In this document: one piece after another, positions 57,001 to 64,000 of the stretch
How the letters are laid out: each line of letters opens with the position of its first letter
How positions within the stretch are numbered: position 1 is the first letter of the stretch
Assembly (NCBI GenBank): GCA_012517765.1
Contig: JAAYUI010000003.1
Span: forward strand, 124,001 to 188,000
Length of the DNA: 64,000 nt
Source: Caldisericales bacterium
GTDB lineage: Bacteria; Caldisericota; Caldisericia; JAAYUI01
Direction of reading: 5' to 3'
Position numbers and translations under genes: made by a program
Notes under the pieces: model-generated
Told to the model about the DNA's origin: nothing
Databases searched by the model: none
Seen by the model: only the letters and a program-made list of their open reading frames with translations

Positions 57001-59219
57001 GGGTATGAGTAGTAACCAATCCTTATCTGGCTCATCCTCACATCGCCATAGTCGACAATAAAGTTGTTGTTGAGGTCGTTGTATATGTCTTCGCCAACGT
57101 CATACTCGCCATTTGGCTGGCTTTCTCCATGAGCAACATCATAAAAGCGGAGAGTTGCTGGCAAACCCAGGAGAGGTGCACCAAAATCAAGGTCGCCTGC
57201 CGCTACATTGGTGCCAGCCTTGTATGTGACAGTATTGTTGCCTTTGGTGATTGTGACCTCTGTCATTCTTATGTCGGCTGTCTCTACCAGATTGTTGTTG
57301 CTTCTGTATTTTCTGTATATTGACCTCTGGCAGCCAAAAGTGCCGGTTCCAATATCTGTGCACTTGTATGCTGACGAGAATCCCACAAGACCCTCGCCAC
57401 CCCAAGGGGGGGGTGAAGTTCTTCCGGCATCTGGTGACTGGAGACCTTCTTCGGCTCCTAAATAGCTTTCTGAGTGTTTTCCGGCAAGGAAATCTGAGCT
57501 GACATCGTTCGGGAACACCTCCGGGCTTGGCCCCAGAAGATTGTCCACCCCATTGTCAAGGAATATTGACAAGCCAAAGTATGATCTGAAATCGGCCTTT
57601 ACATTGAAGAATGTTGTTGATGGTATGGCAAAATCTTCTGCGGAATTGTCCAGTGAAGTTGATTTGTTGATGTTTTGCGAGCCCGTGAGCAGTTTGCCGT
57701 ATGGATCGAACATTGAAGCTGCAGAACTCGAAGGAGTTTCGCCCATCCAGACATCAGTCTGTACAATTGTATCATATGATGGAGCAAATGGCCCGGATTG
57801 AAGCAATTCTTCAACTACAAGGAGATCACCAGCCACAAGGCCGCCCAGGACACAATTTCCCTCAGCATTTGGATTCTCAAACCTGTGTGAATTTGTGTTT
57901 ACATCAGTGAGCGCGATGTCTCTTTCAGTAACTGTTGCTTCGGCGTCACTTTTTCTGTAGATGAATTCGCGTGGATCGTAAACCAGATTTTTGTTTACGT
58001 TTTCGGTGTGGAGTTCGTCGCCCGGTGTCACCGTTCCGGAGTGGATAAACTGGACGAGTGTTCTGCCTACGTCAAGATCGTCTCCCGGATCGAGTACGCC
58101 AATTGGAGGGGCATCAAATACAGAAGACCCTGCCAGATACGTTCTTGGTTCGCCATTGGCAGACATGACGATTACATTTGTGAGTCTTGTATCACCTGAC
58201 GAAACCACCGGTGCCGTTGTCAGATTTGTGGTTCTTCTGTATATCCACTCTGCCGGCGTGTATCTCCCGTCAGTGTTTATGTTCTCGGCGTGCCATTCTT
58301 CGCCCTGTTCAAAATCTGCATCAAAATCATTTACAAAAGGTACATAGTGAAGGCCGATGTCCCATCTCTCGATTGCAGAATTTGAAACGGGCCTTGGTTT
58401 TAGCGTAGTTCCTATGGACGGTATGATTGGAAAATCGGTGCTTGGGCTGATGTCCTGGATAAGCGGAAAATCTGGCATGTCGACCCAGCCAATCTGGAAA
58501 AGCCTTGTCCTAATAGGAGGTTTCTGGTTGAATGGGTCTGGCTGGAAGCCTTCCCAAATCTCTTTGTCAATCCTGAGATAAACCTCAGAACCTGGCCTGT
58601 AGTATGGCTGGATCGAACCATCAACCTTTGTTGGAACGATAAAATATGGCCCCTGGGTGTTATTGCAGTTTATGGGGTCAACATAGCAGCACGGATTCAG
58701 TTTTATATTGTCCCATTCGTATGATGGGTCAGGGTCTCTGCCATAGTTCGGATCATCCGGATTTGCATAACCATAGTACCTGCAGTCTTCAAATGCCCCT
58801 GTTTTTGAGAACCAGAGTTGTCCGGCTGAGTCAAGCACAGCTATCATTTTTTCCGCAAGGTTTGTTGCCTTGCCAGAATCAGATTTGTTTAGGTAAAAAA
58901 TGGTGTAATAAAGTGGCTTCGTCATTGTGGCCTGGGTGGCCCTTATGTTGTATCCACCAGAAACAGCCAGTGATGCGTCTGGCATCGGGAACCCTGTTCT
59001 GCCCCACGATGTCACGCCCTTGCCGTCAAAGGCGTATTTTTGTGCCGGAACAAGCTGGTTTCCGCTCCATGCAAACCCTACAGGTGCCCATCTTGTTGCA
59101 ACGAATATTGCTATTTGCCTGTTTGACTGTTCGGCGTTGGCAAGCGATGAAAATGGCAATCCATTAATAAGAATCAAAAGAGCCAAAATTAATCCGTAAC
59201 TTTTTTTCATTTTCCTCAT
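51096..59219 (-). CDS. Giant (2707 aa) secreted protein of unknown function; C-terminal Ig-like domains and degenerate stalk-like domain
   Basis: Signal peptide KKSYGLILALLILINGLPFSSLANA; carboxypeptidase-regulatory-like segment (VTDRATKATIPDATIRVRGEDIDVESQTDANGKAILEI); two Ig-like modules (SLSLKGKTSPGATLVANGKPAQVSQDGSFNIRVSLVEGPNFI; FVIKGRVEPGASVRINGKDA...GKNQVKIEAIDQAGN). Confidence 0.85.
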   Translation of the reverse strand: MRKMKKSYGLILALLILINGLPFSSLANAEQSNRQIAIFVATRWAPVGFAWSGNQLVPAQKYAFDGKGVTSWGRTGFPMPDASLAVSGGYNIRATQATMTKPLYYTIFYLNKSDSGKATNLAEKMIAVLDSAGQLWFSKTGAFEDCRYYGYANPDDPNYGRDPDPSYEWDNIKLNPCCYVDPINCNNTQGPYFIVPTKVDGSIQPYYRPGSEVYLRIDKEIWEGFQPDPFNQKPPIRTRLFQIGWVDMPDFPLIQDISPSTDFPIIPSIGTTLKPRPVSNSAIERWDIGLHYVPFVNDFDADFEQGEEWHAENINTDGRYTPAEWIYRRTTNLTTAPVVSSGDTRLTNVIVMSANGEPRTYLAGSSVFDAPPIGVLDPGDDLDVGRTLVQFIHSGTVTPGDELHTENVNKNLVYDPREFIYRKSDAEATVTERDIALTDVNTNSHRFENPNAEGNCVLGGLVAGDLLVVEELLQSGPFAPSYDTIVQTDVWMGETPSSSAASMFDPYGKLLTGSQNINKSTSLDNSAEDFAIPSTTFFNVKADFRSYFGLSIFLDNGVDNLLGPSPEVFPNDVSSDFLAGKHSESYLGAEEGLQSPDAGRTSPPPWGGEGLVGFSSAYKCTDIGTGTFGCQRSIYRKYRSNNNLVETADIRMTEVTITKGNNTVTYKAGTNVAAGDLDFGAPLLGLPATLRFYDVAHGESQPNGEYDVGEDIYNDLNNNFIVDYGDVRMSQIRIGYYSYPCGDIVDEWGCFVHEYKAHGFSMGKCGHPTAIDIPTLPGKVGLDAYVDRELRVEQTSKLRIKTPVLLDKKQKIYVTVRSPFTYGKIPWEQTRTITDTDREVFFEITPYQGSLFSNGKYDPIVVTAFADLGGPARTAPPDGPYQDMFYLAKYMPNDNIQDNKNTLTIVPAPWPQPTVPISLANNYDAWEKSYLKVRSERLEINSTRKCLDILEERYPNISLETYDADNMLDINDPCCIPFALNKDQQTIVLYNATGGGVNWMATAIGEHGQRYIIQYNIDKTYYFWYWNDIGYVPGALDPGDYVGDDPNFMPPLFIGTSRPIEVSSQASLVDVDNSSKMAQTWGDDDGFLAWGVVTRGDELGLFDGITTDPKTGVKFGRIETYGVPTYITSAATFTDTDTGGWALGLVKPKESTQIRLRLSSFNIMFDYNSKLPVHPSHFLLDDHLALDYSGYATAKVLSVDPTLNFSELQVIDHGLQFSQLDYTAGKNSINQIPPPAPQIQHPYNPILRNLQDDFRVYPGGQAHLSRIINIPFARAQICGYNSYPAIWSEWGQRLNANKEALGRDPDEDKRKRKVNFNKLGTEFFPLTDYGIYFVLKDSNGTHLTFNPGTSSNPTPFKRLIKKLTVTGPFKRPKIMDPLTGRVTTDFAFEGMIRLPIIYDFTGKVVVDNTNYQWYEFDGKNWIGEIGFGPDKITFMPDEFNKFLIWNKRLDYTGVSNVIKIDELTPVGSGKIEIEVELFDGTVKRFQDCCNDKNEFGIKVHGLTITGLPDTIPVDQDHHFRVKITEQEDMQIEEACNNAFVYIWQDRGIAFKIEGMDEALHIGMGDGRTIGTPMPMRNNSRTGGRMFADWWDFNENGKISFADYETEIIGTYDLATNLWNGGMVDARTFNRNDGIYELDLTKETGCQITDVGMDIGGVNIEFIKRMITPADHVISEHEEASVYVTAFKYGDDNNDRSYAPYFYHEWFDISYTHEVYLAGEAKANIGPKDDLTIEVSPQPLTAGVVNEMADPSKPLTMRITDATGTPVNLLEGVRDVIGDREVPPDRAWLHCFRDWFPDDQSFFGPDARLPQYYWVRTDLHNTSYNYYANIYLYSDWEDANKRSFQPIQIDFSRSKDGIYQFKGFCANDSGEFSLTVYTPDRKHFGTTKIKVGLPIVEYNVVNMDDPERKVFTSPGEPDFLLTAGSNRVYEITAVCKNRQGFILKQPPREVRVCGDKITYPAHFTPFVNVPANWRPKSFFPCERCKTNYTVHLGLDWNGDRLLQRSNGEILSFGSLLTKREFFTWDEQLRAVTILRRNEPVFYNTTNIHYSNDTFSDKPSMLVQPEYRPVPYAWGLGCIYNKPYEGTYLFADRERDGILDIKDTLPLDELGSCKFYVFAEDVCKVGGLVGLNPYSTDDFYADVAGAPFPYYTDPGFHYTRFRYKTNPGPLEGSTMGSRDATFALDWDAFPETMLSLETPKMAFKSAESRMPLSTGLLDQNNFDLAYATNNNILVEIRPADDRDLPITGGGYIMAAGANDSLLSQGGFYAFEPGTVPYTYLTLNPTGQGKSVIQLGYTCKNTLLDKQPYEFSLRDAPEYFSIYPVAALDSSPGIVPVLLSPAKIVNGVKNILTVQVTDRATKATIPDATIRVRGEDIDVESQTDANGKAILEIEPKSVMKIVILATAKGFVSGEIIEYTGDQTEPPILEVDQYPPLTNKQSLSLKGKTSPGATLVANGKPAQVSQDGSFNIRVSLVEGPNFIVIVSQLSKGPSKTLQLSITLDTIKPELLVPKFPELIGAQDFVIKGRVEPGASVRINGKDATVIYDIYQASISLVPGKNQVKIEAIDQAGNIATETVEIPVYAQGWGRLVVGQKEVFDQKGDVIGVMQSALTKDGLIPVDALRVIFGASFQVSQEASTCKLDIFGKSIIFESGSAVALSGGTQIQLPNSPSLVDGSFYLTQEILKSVLDCTLNTDLLKGFMVIERVWLP

Positions 59220-59294
59220 CTCACTATATATACGCTACAATTCCAGTTTCTGTTTACAAAAATATATACACTCAAATACAAAGCGTGTTTATCG

Positions 59295-59323
59295 ATTTTA
59301 TTATTGTAGTATTCTTGTGTCAA
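59295..59323 (-). promoter_or_regulatory. Predicted promoter for the 2707-aa gene (TTGACA-17-TAAAAT)
   Basis: Minus strand TTGACA CAAGAATACTACAATAA TAAAAT about 75 nt upstream of the CDS. Confidence 0.65.
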
Positions 59324-59341
59324 GCGTATTTTTTCCATTAC

Positions 59342-59369
59342 TTGAGTTAAAAAGCGTCCATGCTAGAAT
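59342..59369 (+). promoter_or_regulatory. Predicted promoter for the C25 protease (TTGAGT-16-TAGAAT)
   Basis: TTGAGT TAAAAAGCGTCCATGC TAGAAT, -10 ends 8 nt before ATG 59378. Confidence 0.5.
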
Positions 59370-59377
59370 TGTCTCAA

Positions 59378-61546
59378 ATGAAAAAGGCGATAAATTTTGT
59401 TGTTTTTATTATCTTTATATTGACCACAATACCAGCAAACAAAGTATTTTCTGAAGAACAGAAACCATGTTTCCTCATTATTTCAAAACAACCACTGTCG
59501 CTTTTGGGCGAATTGACAAAATCGAAGGAATCGGCGGGGTTGCAGGTAAGGTATGTTAATACTGATGACATACCTTCCGAAGACAGACTTGGGCCGAAAG
59601 ATATCAGAATATTTTTGAAAAAAAACAAGGACGCCTGGAACATAAAATATTTGCTCATAGTCGGGTCTGAGGACACCGTGCCGATGATGTACTGTTCCCC
59701 TGCCTCAGAGGGTGTTGCATCAAGAGATCTTGTCGATACACCGACAGATTTCTATTACTCATCGATTTATGATGAGTGGGACAGGGATGGCGATGGAAGG
59801 GTCGGGGAGTACCCGGATGATGGTGTAGCAGAGCACAAAGCCGATATTTTTGTTGGCAGGATACCTTTTGATGAACCGAAAACAATTTCCGAGATTTCGA
59901 AATCGATAGCTGAATTTGATAATCTGGCTGATTTTCAGAAGGCAAAACTGCTTTTTGGTGGCGCAATGCTTGGTTTCCAGGGTGAGGTCTGGGACGACAA
60001 GGTAATGGAAAGAACAGACGGCGGGGAATATTGCGAGAAGATATATTCGGAAATTTTTAGTGGCAAGGGATTTTCCAGATACAGACTCTATGAAAAAGAT
60101 GGTTTTCTTCCATCTCCATTCCAATGTGAAGAGCCGCTCAACGCAGAGACTTTCGGCTACCAGATACCAAACAGGTATGGGCTTGTCTTGTGGACTGCCC
60201 ATGGCTCGCCTGAACATATAGTTAGGACAGTCTGGAACTCGGGTAGTGCCCAAAAATCCTCTCCTTCCAAGGCCGATCTTTCACAACCAAGACTCCTGAA
60301 CTCAACTCAGATGACAGGTGCCAAGACCAGGTGGGGGATTGTTGTTTCGGCATCTTGCTCAACATCGAACCCTTCCGCAGGAACGGGTCTGGGTGCTTCG
60401 GTAATCAAGGCTGGTGCTTCAGCTTATGTTGGTTCAACCAGGGTTGCCTGGTCACCATCATACTGGAGGAAACTCGAAGATGGCGGAATGGACACTATTT
60501 TGTACCTCTTTTGCAGGTACCTTTCCGTTCCAGGCACATCCGTAGGGCAGGCAATCGCACAGGCAAGAGTGGAATTTGCCAAAAAATATTTCTTTGGTGA
60601 CATCGAGGACCCAATCGAGTCAGCCCAGATGAACATTTACAACTTCAATCTCTATGGCGATCCATCGGTTTGCCTGATAAAGGGTGATATTGGAGGAAGC
60701 GTCGAAATACTTGAACCAAGCATCAGCGCCTCTCCTGGAGAAGTGGCAAAATGGGAGGCAAATATCTCCGGCAGCGATTTGACTGGCAATATCTTTCAGG
60801 TGATCCCGGACAAGCAGGACATGAGCTGGGCCGTCCCGGAAGTCGTGATTGCTGGAAACAAGCTTGTTTTGACAGCAGAAATTCCATCATCAGTTCCTAA
60901 CGGCAAGAGATTTTGGATACTCCACCAGAAGAGGGGCGACCTGTCGTCGCAAATACTGATAGTTCTCAATATTGTGCCAAAACCGGAGGCCAGCTTTGGA
61001 TTTTCATCAGGGGATGGCGTGATAATCCCGTTTTCAAGGGTCAAGTCCAGCCTTAATTTGACACAGAAAACAAAATATCTTGAGGTCACACTGAAATATG
61101 ATCCTGACAAAATCAAGTTTGTTTCCATAGGTCAGCCATCAAAAAAATCAGATGTTTTCTCGTTTTTTGATAACCATTTTGGTCTTGCATACATCAGGAT
61201 TTCAGGAGCTTCCGAGGTACTGCCGCTGATAAGCTTCAGGGTGATGAAATTTGTAGGAAAAACATCAATCGATGTATCAAAAATTGTTGCAATGACAGAC
61301 AGACCGGAGGCTTTAGCCATCCAGTCCAAATCGTTTGAAATAGCAATTGGGGAGAAAGAACTCTGGATTTCGAGGGCCGATTTTGATAGATCTGGTAAAG
61401 TGGATTCTTTTGACCTAGCGCTTCTTCTGTCGCGAATCGGGTGCACAAAACAGGACCCAAAATATGATCCAGTTTATGATCTGGATGATAACGGCCTGAT
61501 AGATTTTATTGATTACAGCCTTGCTTTCAAAAGAATCAGTGGTTGA
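59378..61546 (+). CDS. Secreted C25 (gingipain-like) cysteine protease with cohesin-like and dockerin-like C-terminal domains
   Basis: LLIVGSEDTVPMMY, ADIFVGRIPF, LVLWTAHGSPEHIV (His), IVVSASCSTSNPSAG (Cys); C-terminus DFDRSGKVDSFDLALLLSRIG...DLDDNGLIDFIDYSLAFKRISG. Upstream in-frame ATG at 59360 also possible. Confidence 0.88.
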   Translation: MKKAINFVVFIIFILTTIPANKVFSEEQKPCFLIISKQPLSLLGELTKSKESAGLQVRYVNTDDIPSEDRLGPKDIRIFLKKNKDAWNIKYLLIVGSEDTVPMMYCSPASEGVASRDLVDTPTDFYYSSIYDEWDRDGDGRVGEYPDDGVAEHKADIFVGRIPFDEPKTISEISKSIAEFDNLADFQKAKLLFGGAMLGFQGEVWDDKVMERTDGGEYCEKIYSEIFSGKGFSRYRLYEKDGFLPSPFQCEEPLNAETFGYQIPNRYGLVLWTAHGSPEHIVRTVWNSGSAQKSSPSKADLSQPRLLNSTQMTGAKTRWGIVVSASCSTSNPSAGTGLGASVIKAGASAYVGSTRVAWSPSYWRKLEDGGMDTILYLFCRYLSVPGTSVGQAIAQARVEFAKKYFFGDIEDPIESAQMNIYNFNLYGDPSVCLIKGDIGGSVEILEPSISASPGEVAKWEANISGSDLTGNIFQVIPDKQDMSWAVPEVVIAGNKLVLTAEIPSSVPNGKRFWILHQKRGDLSSQILIVLNIVPKPEASFGFSSGDGVIIPFSRVKSSLNLTQKTKYLEVTLKYDPDKIKFVSIGQPSKKSDVFSFFDNHFGLAYIRISGASEVLPLISFRVMKFVGKTSIDVSKIVAMTDRPEALAIQSKSFEIAIGEKELWISRADFDRSGKVDSFDLALLLSRIGCTKQDPKYDPVYDLDDNGLIDFIDYSLAFKRISG

Positions 61547-63044
61547 AGTGTCTCTGTCCTGAGAAAACCAGACCAATCCCAAGTTTGTTTGCTGCAGCAA
61601 TTACTTCGTCATCTCTGATGGAACCACCTGGTTCAATGATTGCTTTTACCCCAAAGCTTGCCGCGTGTTCGATAGAATCTGCAAACGGGAAGTATGCGTC
61701 AGAGGCAAGATAGGAGCCCTTGGCTTTTTCGCCGGCCTGTGATGAGGCGATTTTCACGGAACCAACCCTGTTTGGTTGACCGGCACCAACACCTACTGTT
61801 GCAAAATCTTTTGCCAGAACTATTGCATTGGATTTTACATGCTTGGCCACCGCCATGGCAAAAGTGAGCTGTTCGAGATCGTGCTCGGATACTGGAGTTT
61901 CGCCAGCAATTTTGAATGAGTCAGCCAGGCTGAGATCGGGTTGCTGGAAAAGAGTTCCAAACATTGTTGATCTGATGGCAAATTTTGCCCTGGGAAGGTC
62001 TTTATTGTATGTCACCAGTCTTGTATTTTTTTTCTTCGCAAAAATAGAGAGTGCCTCTTTGCTGAAATCTTTTGCGATAATCACTTCGACAAATAGTTTT
62101 CCAACCTCGATTGCTGCTTCCTCGTCAATCGTGTCATTTATAGCAACGATACCGCCATACGCGGAAACTGGGTCGCATTCCAGTGCCCTAAGGTAGGCCT
62201 CTTTCATGCTTGTGCCTATCGCCACCCCGCATGGAGTGAGGTGTTTGACAATTACAGCACATGTTGGATCAAACTCCAGCAGTGTCGAGAGCGCGGCATC
62301 AATGTCGAGAATGTTGTTATAGGAGAGCTCTTTGCCTTGCAGTGATGTAATTGGCCATTCGTTGTTGCCGACAGAATAAAGCCCGGCCTGCTGGTGCGGG
62401 TTTTCACCGTATCTGAGCGGCATCACCTGCATTGTGTGGATTGTTTCGGGAACACCAAGCTGGTCTTTTGTAGAGCCTTCAAGATATGCGGATATTGTGC
62501 CATCGTAGGCATTTGTTGTCCTGAAAGCTTTGATCGCAAGCGATTTCTTGTACTCAATGTCAAACTTGCCAAGCGAAAGCCTTTCGATGAACTCGTTGTA
62601 CTGTGAAGGGTCGCTAAGAATTGTGACGTGCTGGAAATTTTTTGCGCTTGCGCGGAGGAGCGTTACACCGCCGATGTCTATCTCTTCGATGGCCTTCTCG
62701 AGGGTGCAGTCCTGTGATGCGATGGTTTTTTCAAAAGGATAGAGATTACAGATCACGATATCTATCGACTCGGCAGTCATTTTGCCAAGCTCTTCCATGT
62801 CTTTGGGGTTGTCTCTCCTGCAGAGTATTCCGGCGTGGATTTTGGGATGGAGCGTCTTGACCCTGCCGCCAAGGACCTCAGGTGAGCCCGTATAGCTGGC
62901 AACTTCAGTAATCTGGAAGCCTAGTTTTCTAAGGTGGTCTGCTGTCCCGCCTGTCGAAAGGATTTTATAGCCTGTCTGTGTGATTGCCCTGGCGAGTGGC
63001 TCAAGCCCTGTTTTATCATGCACTGATATGAGAACGTAGCTCAT
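61536..63044 (-). CDS. purH: Bifunctional AICAR transformylase/IMP cyclohydrolase
   Basis: VLISVHDKTGLEPLARAITQTGYKILSTGGTADHLRKLG...EVLGGRVKTLHPKIHAGIL...LRYGENPHQQAGLY. Confidence 0.97.
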   Translation of the reverse strand: MSYVLISVHDKTGLEPLARAITQTGYKILSTGGTADHLRKLGFQITEVASYTGSPEVLGGRVKTLHPKIHAGILCRRDNPKDMEELGKMTAESIDIVICNLYPFEKTIASQDCTLEKAIEEIDIGGVTLLRASAKNFQHVTILSDPSQYNEFIERLSLGKFDIEYKKSLAIKAFRTTNAYDGTISAYLEGSTKDQLGVPETIHTMQVMPLRYGENPHQQAGLYSVGNNEWPITSLQGKELSYNNILDIDAALSTLLEFDPTCAVIVKHLTPCGVAIGTSMKEAYLRALECDPVSAYGGIVAINDTIDEEAAIEVGKLFVEVIIAKDFSKEALSIFAKKKNTRLVTYNKDLPRAKFAIRSTMFGTLFQQPDLSLADSFKIAGETPVSEHDLEQLTFAMAVAKHVKSNAIVLAKDFATVGVGAGQPNRVGSVKIASSQAGEKAKGSYLASDAYFPFADSIEHAASFGVKAIIEPGGSIRDDEVIAAANKLGIGLVFSGQRHFNH

Positions 63045-63652
63045 TGATCCTCCTTTATTAGTGTCTTTCTTCCAGAAACGTTTACTCTTCCATCAAGCAT
63101 AATTTTGCATGCCCTCCAGAGCGTGTCGTGCTCTACTGCAAGTATTCTATCGGCAAGCGTTTCGTTGGTGTCTGTCTCAAGAACTTCTACGGCCCTCTGG
63201 ATTATTATGGGGCCTGTGTCGCAACCCTCATCAACTATGAATACCGTGCACCCGGAGACCTTTACCCCGTAATCAAATGCCTGTTGTTGTGCATCAAGGC
63301 CCGGGAAGGACGGCAGAAGCGAAGGATGGATATTGATAACCCTGTTTTTGAAACGCCGGATGAAATTGGGTGTTACAAGCATCATAAATCCGGCGAGTAC
63401 TACCAGGTCCGCATTGGATGAGGCGAGGATGCCTGCCAGATGATCAAAAAAGGCTTCCCTTGACTCAAAATCTTTCAGCTTGCAAACCTGATAGGGGATA
63501 TTCTTGTCCCTGCAAAATTCAAGCGCAGGTGCTTTTGATTTGTTTGAAATTACAATGCAGATTTCTGCACCCAGTTTGCCCTGTTCTATTGCGCCGTAGA
63601 GCGCCCTGAGATTGGAGCCTCTGCCAGATACCAGAACTGCAATCTTTTTCAT
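63041..63652 (-). CDS. purN: Phosphoribosylglycinamide formyltransferase
   Basis: MKKIAVLVSGRGSNLRALYGAIEQG...DLVVLAGFMMLVTPNFIRRFKNRVINIHPSLLPSFPG...GCTVFIVDEGCDTGPIIIQRAV. Confidence 0.97.
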   Translation of the reverse strand: MKKIAVLVSGRGSNLRALYGAIEQGKLGAEICIVISNKSKAPALEFCRDKNIPYQVCKLKDFESREAFFDHLAGILASSNADLVVLAGFMMLVTPNFIRRFKNRVINIHPSLLPSFPGLDAQQQAFDYGVKVSGCTVFIVDEGCDTGPIIIQRAVEVLETDTNETLADRILAVEHDTLWRACKIMLDGRVNVSGRKTLIKEDQ

Positions 63653-64000
63653 CAGACAAGCCCGAAGGAAGGCTCTCCGTCACCCTCGACTGTCCCTATG
63701 ACTACGGAACCAGGATAAAGAGACATTGTTTTTGAGGCTTCTTTTTCGGGCACAAACAGTGCCATGCCGATTCCCATATTGAAGGTCTTGAATGCGTCTT
63801 CATCTGAAAGCTTGGCCTCTTTGACAAGGAACTCGATTATCGGGATTTTTGGGAGGCTGTTTCTTTTTACGGCCGCTTTTCCAGAACCCATGATTCTTGG
63901 AAGATTATCGGCAAGACCGCCACCTGTTATATGTGTAATACCGTGGAGTTCAACAGCCTGCGCTATTTTGACGATAAATTGGGCATATATTTTTGTTGGC
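63652..64000 (-). CDS. purM: Phosphoribosylformylglycinamidine cyclo-ligase, C-terminal part (gene runs out of window)
   Basis: Frame continues upstream of the listed ORF: HGITHITGGGLADNLPRIMGSGKAAV...FKTFNMGIGMALFVPE; followed by purN-purH. Confidence 0.92.
   Translation of the reverse strand, partial: PTKIYAQFIVKIAQAVELHGITHITGGGLADNLPRIMGSGKAAVKRNSLPKIPIIEFLVKEAKLSDEDAFKTFNMGIGMALFVPEKEASKTMSLYPGSVVIGTVEGDGEPSFGLV

Noticed and set aside
1-64000. CRISPR arrays, transposases, phage genes, toxin-antitoxin pairs, restriction or defence systems
   Set aside because: Looked for regularly spaced repeats and hallmark proteins; none seen.

Overview
64-kb bacterial window with continuous coding and no mobile element, rRNA or CRISPR array seen. 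Housekeeping blocks recognised: transketolase C-terminal part (edge), comEC/comEA, rnc-plsX-rpmF, rpsT, holA, asnS, secG, three tRNAs (Leu-GAG, Val-UAC, Asp-GUC), an rpoB/EF-G-like/rpoC operon, and purM-purN-purH (edge). About 60% of the window is large predicted secreted proteins: NHL and PQQ-type propellers, three S8 subtilisin-like proteases, one C25 gingipain-like protease, an SLH protein built from two 5'-nucleotidase-like halves, and a 2707-aa giant protein. Most interesting observations: (i) an EF-G paralogue gene lies between rpoB and rpoC; (ii) RpoB carries a ~250-aa insertion that looks like tandem beta-beta' modules (BBM2-like), with related expansion in RpoC; (iii) four secreted proteases each end in cohesin-like plus dockerin-like domains in cis, and neighbouring scaffold-like proteins carry cohesin-like domains, suggesting a protease-based cellulosome-like assembly; (iv) a double pseudo-metallophosphatase with central SLH domains; (v) an NHL/thioredoxin-like/cohesin-like/stalk protein translationally coupled to comEA-comEC; (vi) an S8 protease with Asp at the oxyanion-hole position. 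All domain assignments are by eye from sequence motifs; no database search was run.
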